Assembly (NCBI GenBank): GCA_015680635.1
Contig: JAABOA010000094.1
Span: forward strand, 1-26,551
From: Lunasporangiospora selenospora
Taxonomy: Eukaryota > Mortierellomycota > Mortierellomycetes > Mortierellales > Mortierellaceae
Length of the DNA: 26,551 bases
Direction of reading: 5' to 3'
A program made the translations under genes and the position numbers. Below, one piece after another: positions 1 through 8,686 of this stretch (its first letter is position 1; each line of letters opens with the position of its first letter). The notes beneath the pieces were generated by a model. That model made no database searches. It saw only the letters and a list, made by a program, of their open reading frames with translations, and was not told the origin of the DNA.

Positions 1-636
1 CCAGCAGCGCCGCCCACACCACCCGAGCCTATCAAGAACCGTCATCGTAAGTTCTCTCGTGTCTGAGGAATCTCCATCTCACGCTCTCCACTTGACAGCC
101 TGAACTGTAAAACTGACGATTCCTTAAACACTGTTTCATTTGACCAATGCAGCGGCTGGTGACAGAACACATATCCCTGCTGGACACAAGCAGATTTTCA
201 CAGTACTATCGAGCGAGCTTAGTCTTGCTCGTCAATACTCTACCGTAAGTGCCATGAGAATCGCCTTCTTCCTGGTTCTACTGCGGCTCCACGCACATAC
301 GTAACCCGATTGGGTTTGTGCCCCTCCTCCTATTTTCACTCTGTTAATTTTTTTTTTTGAAATCTCGGATTAATGGATCTGCTCTAGCCTGCGGCCAAGC
401 GACCCCTTGATGACGCGGAAAAGAAGCTCAATGTACTTTTTGACATGTTGAACAACGAAGAGGTGTCTGGACCCGTGGTGGACCAGATGTTGTTGCTGAC
501 ACAGTCTCTTCAGTCCAAAAACTACAACGCCGCATATCAAACCCATCTTGAGCTTCACTCGACGCGTACGGATGAGGTGTCAAGCTGGATGACGGGCGTG
601 AAGCGACTCATCGTAGACAATGCGAAGATTCAGTAG
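1..636 (+). CDS. SEC31: SEC31 C-terminus, COPII coat outer-shell protein (5'-truncated by window edge)
   Basis: Three exons are visible: 1..46, 153..244 and 388..636 (stop TAG). The introns have donors GTAAGT at 47 and 245 and acceptors AG at 151-152 and 386-387. The phases join cleanly. The joined frame reads a Pro-rich end, then PAGDRTHIP, then AKRPLDDAEKKLNVLFDML, and ends SSWMTGVKRLIVDNAKIQ. This is the C-terminal alpha-solenoid (SRA1/Sec31 type) domain of Sec31, whose relatives end in a GDR-HIP box and a WMVGVKRLI box. Sec31 pairs with Sec13 to form the cage of ER-derived COPII vesicles. The domain looks complete and intact. Everything upstream (WD40 propeller, solenoid) lies outside the window. 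SRA1-type proteins share the domain, but the Pro-rich lead-in and the GDR-HIP box favour Sec31. Confidence 0.9.
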
Positions 637-1359
637 TTTGGTTTTAGTCTTGGGTGTGCTGAAGGTGAATCAAGACATGAAAAAAAAAGCCGACAGTTAG
701 CCACTGGGGTTAAGGGGCAGATTCAAGATGTTCAAGTCAGGAGAATTGAGAGGGGGGGGGGGGAATCGATGCCAAAACATGCCACTGTTTTTAGTAATTA
801 GCCATGATAACATAACACAAATTAAACAACACGATATCAATGACAAGAGTGAAAGAGTGTAAACCGTGAAGGCTGCATGAACAATAGACAGCCACTCTGG
901 TGAAAGGTTAGCCAAGAAAGTATTGGATGGCCAAAGGTCTCTAGGAAAGGGGAACTTTGGTGTAGGACGCAAAATTTCCCGAGAGCGAATGGAAACTCGT
1001 GAGGACGCGCAGTCCATCCTCCACTCTGGACGGAGATCAATTCTCCTCATTCAAACAAGCCATAACCAGGGCTTGTGCTCTGAGGCCCCTCGGATAGATT
1101 ACGTGTCCTCCAGGAAATGAGGAAAAGAGGAGAGGAGCAAGTGTTCCTTCTTCCTCTGCCTAACTCAATTCCACACGTTTGGTCGGCATAACTGGGTCGG
1201 CAGGCAAGACATTGTGAATTCGAGAATTCGTATAAAAAGAGCTTGAGATACCCTCCTTTCCTCATCACGACTCGCCAGCTCTTCATCTCCCTCTCCAAAA
1301 CCCACTCTACCCGCACCCCAGATTCATATCCCAAGCTCTAATCTTTTCCTTCGTTCACA
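637..1359. other. Intergenic: SEC31 3' UTR and promoter of the downstream dehydrogenase
   Basis: No supported gene. The stretch holds a run of 12 G at 752-763 and, near its right end, a TATA box and a pyrimidine-rich leader. Short open frames on the minus strand here have no family resemblance and no sensible start codon. Confidence 0.6.
1231..1239 (+). promoter_or_regulatory. TATA box of the short-chain dehydrogenase gene
   Basis: TATAAAAAG lies 129 bp before the ATG at 1360 and is followed by a C/T-rich leader (about 1255-1355), the usual layout of a strongly expressed fungal promoter. Confidence 0.6.
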
Positions 1360-2118
1360 ATGGCTCAACACTCACAGGACATGGTTGGCAAGGTCGCCTT
1401 TATCACAGGTTCTGCCAAAAACATGGGCAAGCAATTCGCGTTGGCGCTCGCTCGACGCGGCTGTGATGTTGCCATCCATCATCGCAGAAACCCCGTCGAG
1501 GCCGAGGAGACGGCCAAAGAGATCCAAGCCCTTGGCCGAAAGGCCTTGATCCTTCAAGGCGAGCTTACAAACGTGGCCCAAATCGAAAAATACTTTGATC
1601 AAGTTATCCAGACGTTTGGTCATATTGACATTGTGATCAACAACGCGGGCGAGGTCCTCAAGAAGTCTTTCAGCGAAACCTCGGAAGAGGAGTATGACCG
1701 AGTTTTTTCAATCAACGCCAAGGTGCCATACTTTGTGATGCGCGAATGTGCAAGGCGAATGGCGGACAATGGACGCGTCATCAACCTTGGCACGACCTTG
1801 TTGGCAATCACCACTGGACACTACTCAGTCTATGCAGGTTCCAAAGCCCCACTTGAGGACTTTACTCGAGCCCTTGCCAAGGAGGTTGGTTCGCGTGGCA
1901 TCACTGTGAACACGGTTGCACCTGGTCCAATTGATACGCCATTCTTCTATGGTCAAGAAACCAACGAGTCGACACAGATGTTCAAGGCACTGAGTGTTGC
2001 TGGACGTTTGGGAGACGTCAAGGATATTGTGCCAGTGATCGAGTTTTTAGCCTCGCCTGCCGCACAATGGGTCACGGCCCAGACTCTTTTCGTCAACGGC
2101 GGTATCATTTCTCGCTAA
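1360..2118 (+). CDS. Short-chain dehydrogenase/reductase (SDR), NAD(P)H-dependent, substrate unknown
   Basis: Single exon, 252 aa, the normal length of a classical SDR. The start ATG has a good context (tcacaATGGC) and a TATA box 129 bp upstream. Visible motifs: nucleotide-binding loop TGSAKNMGKQ near residues 16-25, with Asn where many SDRs have Gly/Ala; NNAGE near 92-96; catalytic YAGSK (YxxxK) near 156-160; PGPIDTPF after it; and the C-terminal VNGG. Thirteen residues before the Tyr, where the catalytic Ser normally sits, the residue is Thr (INLGTT), a conservative change. The protein is probably a cytosolic oxidoreductase of the 3-oxoacyl-reductase-like group. The TGSAKNMG and YSVYAGSKAP pattern reminds me of bacterial SDRs, and the gene has no intron while most neighbours do, so bacterial origin is possible. 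The substrate cannot be read from the sequence. Confidence 0.93.
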   Translation: MAQHSQDMVGKVAFITGSAKNMGKQFALALARRGCDVAIHHRRNPVEAEETAKEIQALGRKALILQGELTNVAQIEKYFDQVIQTFGHIDIVINNAGEVLKKSFSETSEEEYDRVFSINAKVPYFVMRECARRMADNGRVINLGTTLLAITTGHYSVYAGSKAPLEDFTRALAKEVGSRGITVNTVAPGPIDTPFFYGQETNESTQMFKALSVAGRLGDVKDIVPVIEFLASPAAQWVTAQTLFVNGGIISR

Positions 2119-2554
2119 GAAGAGGAGGGGGATAAAAAAAGCTTTGGAAACATTTTACGCGTCTGAGAGAGGAGAGCCAACCTGTAAATAGTATTTGTGC
2201 TTTTGGCACACATGCACAAGCAGAGAGAGAGAGAAAGAGACGCGAACGTTTGTAAATGAAAAGAAATATTATTAAAAAAATAAAAAAGAAACCAAAAGCA
2301 CGCACGGGCGGGATGAAATGCTTCGGGGGGTTGGGGGGTGAAGGGCTTGGCCCAACCCCAAATTCCATTTCCTCTTTGTCCACCTCTCAATTTGCCGTAC
2401 GCTCCGCCACACCATGCAGGAATCTTCCCCTTTAACTTCCCCCTGTCACGTTTTTCGACTTTTACTCTTCATTACCTCTCACTCCCTTTTTCTGACTCTT
2501 TGACAGCACATTACATCGCATTACATTGCCATTGGTTCATCTTTATTACACATT
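2119..2554. other. Intergenic: dehydrogenase 3' UTR and promoter of the TLDc gene
   Basis: AT-rich terminator-like stretch at about 2255-2290 with A runs, a GA-rich patch at about 2220-2240, then a pyrimidine-rich leader before the ATG at 2555. No supported gene. Confidence 0.5.
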
Positions 2555-4862
2555 ATGGGTACCAAAAACTGAAATGCTGCGGCAATTCTAGTCATTTCTC
2601 TTTTGTAGCCTGGCGACTCAATTTTTTCTTTATTCTTCTTGTTCCAATAAAAAAAAAACTCCCTTGTAGGGTCCCAGACAAGCAAGCAGGATACGGCCAT
2701 CGAGTCTTGTCTAGCCGACTTTCCTGAACTGGAACGCGCTCATATCCTTCAGCTGTTTGATCAACTCTGCAAGGGCAGTGGCAACACCCAAACCACCGAC
2801 GAGCACAATGCTTCCTCACATAAACATGGCTCTTCAAACAAGGACGAGGCGTCGGATGAAATTGACCCAAAGCATTTTGATACTTATTTTGGTCAGTACT
2901 TGCCTCCACCGTTGCTAACTTGCTTCCGAGTGACGATGCAACTTCATTCGACTATTCATCAGCCAGGCGAAGAAAGGCCTCATGGATCAGGGACGGGCTC
3001 GCATCACAACGAGGCCTCTCAATCTCAATCTCTACAACAACAACAACAACAACAGCAGCAACAGCAGCAGCAAAATCAACGGCGTCGGCGAAGCCTCATG
3101 ACTCGGTCAACCTCTTCATCTCGCATTTCAAGATATGGCTGGGTCATGACCATCCACCGATTGTCCAAGACGACGATCGAAGAACAAGCCAGTCTAAGCT
3201 TTATGCTCCAAACACACGATCGATCGCTCGAAAGCTTTGTCAACAATGTCACTCGAGCCGTGATGGTCTTTTGGTTAGCGGGCGAGGTTTCTTCCTGGAA
3301 GGAAGTTGAGCCAGCAGATTCGACAGCGGCCACGACCGAGTTTTTGTTGACTCGACATTTTGACCGAAAATCAGGATCCAACTCGACCGAGATGGATCTA
3401 GATCTGGAGCTGTTTGGAGAGTCCAAAAAGACGACCAAGGATGGTGAAGGAGCTCCATCCTCTTCCTTAGATCCGGAAACACAGTGGAGCTCTGAGGCTC
3501 GGGAATGGCTTGCAACTGCAACACAGAGACAGGTGGGATCAACCCCTGTCCGAGAACTGAGCCGATCCGCGTTCCTGAACTGGTATCAAAATACAGTAGA
3601 ATACCAAATCCTGTTTACAATCTTGATCCAAAATCTCTTTTTGCGACCACCCACCATTCATCCCAGCAAGGACGACTCGCCTTTAGAGGTGGAAAAGCAG
3701 AAAATCAGAATCCAGTTATCGATCGAACAGGAAAACAAACTGTGCCAAAAGAACTTTATCGCACCAAGGATCAAAGGTGGACTCGATTTAGCACCTCATT
3801 TCTCGCGACTATTGACAGTTTCAGATCTCTTTCAACTCCGATATGCACTACCGTCACCCAACTATGGGAACGGGTCAACGGGGTCCCTCAATGGACTAGG
3901 AAGTGGAAATGGAGGGGGAGGGGGAGGAGGTGGGGGGAAGAAGTCGCCGAGTACCGAGGCCGTGTATGACGCTAATGGTGATCCTTTGACTGGTGGGGCG
4001 CAGCGCACCCCACCTTTCCGGCTCTTGTTCTCGTCCAAGACCTCGGGGGCATCGTTCTCGACACTTTTGCAAAAGGTGTGTTTTCAGGGTCCAACACTAG
4101 TGGTGATGAAGGATGATGATGGGCATATTTTTGGAGCCTATGCGGACCAGGATTGGGAGCAAGGACCCAAGTTCTTTGGAACGGATCGAAATTTCTTGTT
4201 TACGATCCGACCAAAGTTTAGGATTTACCGACCTAGTCGCATCAACAACAATTTCCAGTACCTGGATTCGGGCACCAAGACGCTTCCGAATGGTGAGTTG
4301 ACTATTCACATTGTCCCTTATCCCTTATCCCTTGTCGTTTTTTTATTGCAGACAGCAAAGGTTGACAGAGAAGGAGATTAAGATAGAGGAATGCTAATGC
4401 AAAAAAAAACAACAAATAACTGTTATTTAGGAATGGGATTTGGAGGACAGTTACGATATTTCGGATTGTGGTTGGCAAGTGATTTCCATAGCGGTCAGTC
4501 AGCTGCTGAACCTTTCTGCTCCACCTATCAATCACCCCGACTATCGAAACAACAAAACTTTAAGCTGGACGAAATGGAAGGTAAAACGAAAAGACCAACT
4601 CTTGGTTCTGAGTAGCCTCCTCAAAAAAAAAAATGTCCAAAGTGCATAGGATGGGTCGTTTGTATACTCACAGATATGAACTTCCTTTGCTTGCTTGCCA
4701 ATAGTCTGGCAGATCCACCCGTCGACAGTAGAAAGAGATGATGCACCAAAGCACTCTGCAATGGATGCCCATCCGGATGCAGTCGCGCTGCTTGAGATGG
4801 CCAACCGAAAGATGTATTCCAAGGATGTCCGTCCTCCTGGAAACGTGTATGATAGCGACTAG
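2555..4862 (+). CDS. MEAK7: TLDc-domain protein, MEAK7/RTC5-like, predicted N-myristoylated
   Basis: Four exons: 2555..2558, 2670..4292, 4431..4580 and 4705..4862 (stop TAG), 644 aa. The first exon is only ATGG. Splicing to 2670 gives MGSQTS, an N-myristoylation signal as in MEAK7 and yeast Rtc5. The N-terminal half matches MEAK7 in parts (FGQYLPPPLL; EEQASLSFMLQ...). It carries a Gln tract of 13 (codons 3035-3073, about residues 124-136) and a Gly tract near residue 415. The TLDc domain starts near residue 448: PFRLLFSSKTSGASFSTLL, GPTLVVMKDDDGHIFGAYA, then LPNG/GMGFGGQLRYFGLWL across intron 2, and LDEME/VWQI across intron 3. These junctions fall exactly where the family stays continuous. 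TLDc proteins of this class act at lysosome/vacuole membranes (mTOR signalling for MEAK7, V-ATPase control for Rtc5). The function here is inferred. Strong for the family, moderate for exon 1. Confidence 0.86.
3035..3073 (+). repeat. CAA/CAG repeat coding for 13 Gln
   Basis: Thirteen consecutive CAA or CAG codons inside the TLDc gene. Such tracts vary in length by slippage and sit here in a low-complexity linker, not in a folded domain. Confidence 0.9.
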
Positions 4863-5167
4863 ACCAAAGACCTTGGGAAGGTTCCATTTTTGTTGTTGGA
4901 GGAGGAGGAGAGAGAGCGCGCGCGCTCACTCTCAAGGATAAAAAGTTTCATAGGACCAATGGCTGAAAGTGAGGAATGAGACATCTTTGTTCATCAAATA
5001 TTTATTTATTTTTTGTTCTTTTGTTCCGATTAAATCACCAAAGAAAGTACTCTGCAACACCGGAATGCCTTTGTGCAGATGAAAAAAAAATTGAAAAAAA
5101 AGAAAAAAAGTTGCCACTTTGCTGCTGTTTCTTGACTTTTTTTTTTTTAACCACTTCTAAAATAATC
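4863..5167. other. Shared 3' intergenic region of two convergent genes
   Basis: About 305 bp between the stops of the TLDc gene (+) and the tubby gene (-). It contains several A and T runs (about 5082-5108 and 5139-5148) that could serve 3' end formation on both strands, plus a short GC repeat at about 4916-4925. No supported gene. Confidence 0.5.
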
Positions 5168-7296
5168 TTATTCGCATGCAAGCTTAGCATCGAAACTAGT
5201 CAGAGCGAACGCAAATGCCTGGAAGGGTGTCATTGGGTATTGGCAGTCCATCGAGAACCTATCTGGGGTGGTTCTTCCAAACTGCATAATGATATAGTCC
5301 ACTATGATTTTTGTTTTCGAGGACCCGCCAATTGATGCACATTCTGTTAGTATCAGTTCAGAAATGTCCGGATTAAGGAGGAAAGCGGAGAGAAAGAGGG
5401 AGGCAGAGACTTGTTTTTCTTTCACTTACAGTCGTTGTCATGAACGATTTGAAAGTTTTTGACAGAGGCCAGAAGCACGCGTCCTCCAAAATTCAACACA
5501 AACGAGCTCGTGTCTATTACCAACGAGGCAAACCACATCTTTCAAGTCAATGGACAACATCAGCTGAACAAAAAATAAACGAGTAAAAGGGCTACCAAAG
5601 CAGAGTCGCCTGGATTATGAAAAAAAAATCTTCCGGCTCACCATCGTTCCATTGAGGACTCTTGTTCCGAAGGATCAACAGATCGGAAGTGTCACCCTCG
5701 GTCATTCGGCCAATCAAGGTATCCTTGAACTGTGTCGGCCTCCGCTCCACGAGGTCACCCTCCGCTGTCATTGTGTTCATTAGAATCGTCATCTTTCTGG
5801 GACCTTTTAGTCCGAGCACGTTGGGATTCTATAAACCGACATGTCCAGAAAGCATTTTCAAAGCGGTGTTAGTCGTCTAATATAAAGAACACTCATAAGT
5901 GTCCTTTAGTCTGTAATTTCCAACTCAAGACAGTCCTAGTATGGTGACAATACTAGCGCACATCTTACATAGATGACAGCTCCGAGTTCCTGTCGTACAG
6001 GCAAATGTTTGTTCTTATTATCCTTCTTTTTGCGTTTGTCGCGGTCAGAGCTTGGCGGTCTCTGTGTTGGGTGTTGCTGCTGTAAAGTTCCTGCCCCTGC
6101 GTTGTAACCTCTTCCGTTGCTCTCCTCATAGGCATCCGAGGTCGCAGATAAGGACCCCACAGGATAATCAACTGCGGACGATGAGGACCCCTGATGAGCA
6201 TTCGAGGGTGTGTTCGAGTTGGAATTGGAGGTCGAGAATGGGTTCCGGCCATTGGAATACACATGAAATGCGGTGCCCAAGAAATTGGATCGCAACTTTC
6301 CCAACACGCCATAACTATCATCGGTTGCCTTGGTTTCATAATCCGTTTGTTGGTTGGGATCGCTCGTGATGGCATAGTAACTACCACGACTCCGTTTCTT
6401 TTTGGTAGCACGGAGCAGGAAAACACTTCTTGGAGAGACAGCTGGGTCTTCCAGAAAGAGTTCATATGTCGGGTAGATACGTTTGTCCATGCCAACACTC
6501 TTACGGTCGATCCAGCACATGAATTTTTTGCCTTGAGGAACCGGCCTATGTATGCAAGAGCAAAAGAGGAAAGAAGGACGGAAGAGGAGGAAAGGTGCTC
6601 AGTGGAAAATAAATAAAAAAGAAAATCAAATGCTCTTTGATTTTCAAAAAGATTCTCTTGCTCTCACACACACCCAGTGCGTTGCTCCTCTTGGATCGAC
6701 TAAATTTGTCCAACTTACGACATTACGATGTCATGGATGATCTTGGGCGAAATATGGTCAAGAAGCGACCCGAAACTGAACGGAGGCGTGTTGAGCGTGG
6801 TGGGTTGGCTGACAATATATGGCTCGGGCAAAGGCGAAGGTGTGGGCTGGATTAACGCCTCGGACAAAGGCGCGGTTGATGACACTCCAAGGTCGTCGCT
6901 TGCGGATGATGGTGAAGATCCGGATGCTCGGCGATATAAGGATCCATTCAGAGTACCGTCATAGACCAGACCTGTGGCATTGACCTGAGAGTCTTCGATA
7001 GCATCGCCTTCCTCTTCCTCTTCATCGTCTTCGTCGTTCCTGTTATAGTCCAGGTCAGTTTCGCCTTGAGCACTAACATTGACTCGGTCTCTCGAATCAT
7101 GGTCCGTATCGGACTGTATATGTCTAGTGTATCCATATGCTTGTCCCCGTCCATGACTTTGTCCCGCAATGTCTGTCCTTGCCTCTGTCTCATGAGAAGT
7201 TGTCGCCACCCATTCGTCGGCAAATGGCCGAGTCATGGAGCGTGAGCTTGTGGTACCATTCGAGGACGAAGAAGCATGCGGGAGGAAATGGGTCAT
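5168..7296 (-). CDS. Tubby-like protein (tubby C-terminal domain)
   Basis: Five exons on the minus strand: 7296..6719, 6545..5969, 5828..5642, 5513..5430 and 5301..5168 (stop TAA), 519 aa, all phases consistent. Residues 1 to about 190 are Ser/Thr-rich with an acidic stretch ([11 protein letters not shown]) and look disordered. The rest is a full tubby domain: [105 protein letters not shown], and the C-terminal signature [17 protein letters not shown]. Tubby domains bind PI(4,5)P2 at the plasma membrane in animals. The fungal role is not established. The start is the first in-frame ATG; the frame stays open upstream but without an ATG. A Ser/Asn/Gln-rich insert of about 80 residues follows [17 protein letters not shown]. 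Confidence 0.93.
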
Positions 7297-8023
7297 TCTG
7301 GGGCGGGAGAGAGGAGGAAGGGGAGGGAGATCGGATCGGATCGCGGCAGGAGAGCGGACAAAAATGAAAAAGTGAGTAGGATGTGACGAATGTGTTAAAG
7401 GGAAAGTGAACAAAGTGTCTGACACCCGGTCAGTCGTGCTTCAGGAGTGCGCTTTGAAAAAGGAGACGGCACAGCGGAACTCTGAGAAGCAGCCGCGTGC
7501 AATTAGAGAAGGGAGGAAGGGGAGGGTCGGTGCTGACCGCGCTCACTTTTGCACCACACACGCACTTGTGAAGACAACTGGTGGTCATCGCGTGGGAGAC
7601 ACAAGTGGTCCCTGCACGCCCCTATTTTCAAGGACCGTGTTTTGTGCCAGATCTTCCTGACAAGCTGACAGCTGGGCAATACCCAGAGGTGGGAGCACAC
7701 ACACTCTCACTCTCTCACCGATGCCCCCGCCCCCCGACAGAAATGATACTTGTCTGTCGGACAGGGACGGATCCCACTTTTTTTTCCCCGCGTTTTTTCG
7801 CGCTTGATCCGGCCTTGAACCGGGAGAGTTGGTGGGAGGTCGAAGTGCAAGGCGCGCGATTGGACCCGTTCAGTTCATTGGCCAGGCAAAATGCATCTCG
7901 GTATAAAAGGCACTCCCTCTCCTCCCCCCTTCAATCTCTCCCCCTTTCCATTCCATTTCTACAACCTTCTCATTTCTCTCACGACTCGCCTTACATCCAT
8001 ACGCCTCACACAAGTTCATTACC
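7297..8023. other. Divergent promoter region between tubby-like (-) and OHCU decarboxylase (+)
   Basis: About 727 bp serving two opposite starts. On the right it has an inverted CCAAT motif (about 7876-7881), a TATA box at 7902 and a long C/T-rich leader. The tubby side is a C/T-rich leader read on the minus strand with no clear TATA box. I see no GATA-factor cluster that would mark nitrogen control. Confidence 0.55.
7902..7910 (+). promoter_or_regulatory. TATA box of the OHCU decarboxylase gene
   Basis: TATAAAAGG, 122 bp before the ATG at 8024, nearly the same spacing as at the dehydrogenase gene, and followed by a pyrimidine-rich leader. Confidence 0.65.
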
Positions 8024-8599
8024 ATGGCCCACCAAGCTCCTCCCACTCTGCCATCCATCGAATTCATCAACACAGAGGCCTCTGTCAAGGACTTTTCGAC
8101 CGCGGTCACTCTTCTCTTTGAGCCCGCTCCACCAATTGTCAACCACCTCTACTCTAAGCGACCCTATGCCAACTACTCGGCTCTTATCGACGAGACTGAG
8201 GCCTTCCTTTCCAACCCTGACTCGCTCACTCTCGAGGAGAAGATCGAGGTCGTCAATGCTCACCCCCGTATTGGAGCTGCCAAGGCAAACCTCTCGGCCT
8301 TGTCCCTGATCGAGCAGGGTTACACTCCCGAGGATGCCGCCAAGAAGGTCGAGGCCACGGCCACACCTTCGCAGGATGATGAGGTCACTCAGGCCACGCT
8401 CAAGCGTCTCAACCACGAATATGAGGACAAATTCGGCTTCAAGTTTGTCGTCTTCGTGAACGGCCGTCCCCGCAGTGCCATCATTCCTGTTATGGAGGAT
8501 AGAATCAAGAACGGTGTTCGTGAGCAGGAGATGGACATTGCCATGACAGACATGATCCATATTGCCCGCGATCGCCTCAGCAAGCTCAATGTCGCTTAA
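8024..8599 (+). CDS. uraD: 2-oxo-4-hydroxy-4-carboxy-5-ureidoimidazoline (OHCU) decarboxylase
   Basis: Single exon, 191 aa; the family is usually about 160-180. It catalyses the last step of uricase-route urate breakdown, converting OHCU to S-(+)-allantoin. Visible family marks: NAHPRIG near residues 78-84 with the catalytic His at 80, ALSLIEQ, LNHEYEDKFGFKFVVFVNGR (the conserved N-x-x-Y-x-x-KFGF-x-F box) and an Arg-rich turn after it (GRPRSAII). The ATG context accATGG and the TATA box 122 bp upstream support the start. The enzyme is peroxisomal in animals and ends in SKL there. Here SKL is present but followed by NVA before the stop, so no standard C-terminal PTS1 exists and the protein is probably cytosolic. 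No urate oxidase or allantoinase lies nearby in the window. An AATAAA is at 8615-8620. Confidence 0.95.
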   Translation: MAHQAPPTLPSIEFINTEASVKDFSTAVTLLFEPAPPIVNHLYSKRPYANYSALIDETEAFLSNPDSLTLEEKIEVVNAHPRIGAAKANLSALSLIEQGYTPEDAAKKVEATATPSQDDEVTQATLKRLNHEYEDKFGFKFVVFVNGRPRSAIIPVMEDRIKNGVREQEMDIAMTDMIHIARDRLSKLNVA

Positions 8600-8686
8600 G
8601 AAATGCATATTAATAATAAACAAACCCGTGTATCATAACCAAGGCATTAAGAGGAAGGCTATCATCCCATTTTACTCGACTATAAT

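Noticed and set aside
697-1050. Minus-strand open frame of 117 codons after SEC31
   Set aside because: Low-complexity content around a G run, no family marks, and overlapping frames of similar length. It is best seen as chance in an intergenic region.
2892-2930. Possible intron with donor GTCAGT and acceptor at 2930 in the TLDc gene
   Set aside because: The frame reads straight through, and YFGQYLPPPLLTCF aligns with the MEAK7 family at this point, so the stretch is coding.
7294-7425. Longer N-terminus for the tubby-like protein, starting at about 7425
   Set aside because: That extension begins with GTG, not ATG, and reads like a C/T-rich leader. The first in-frame ATG is at 7296.
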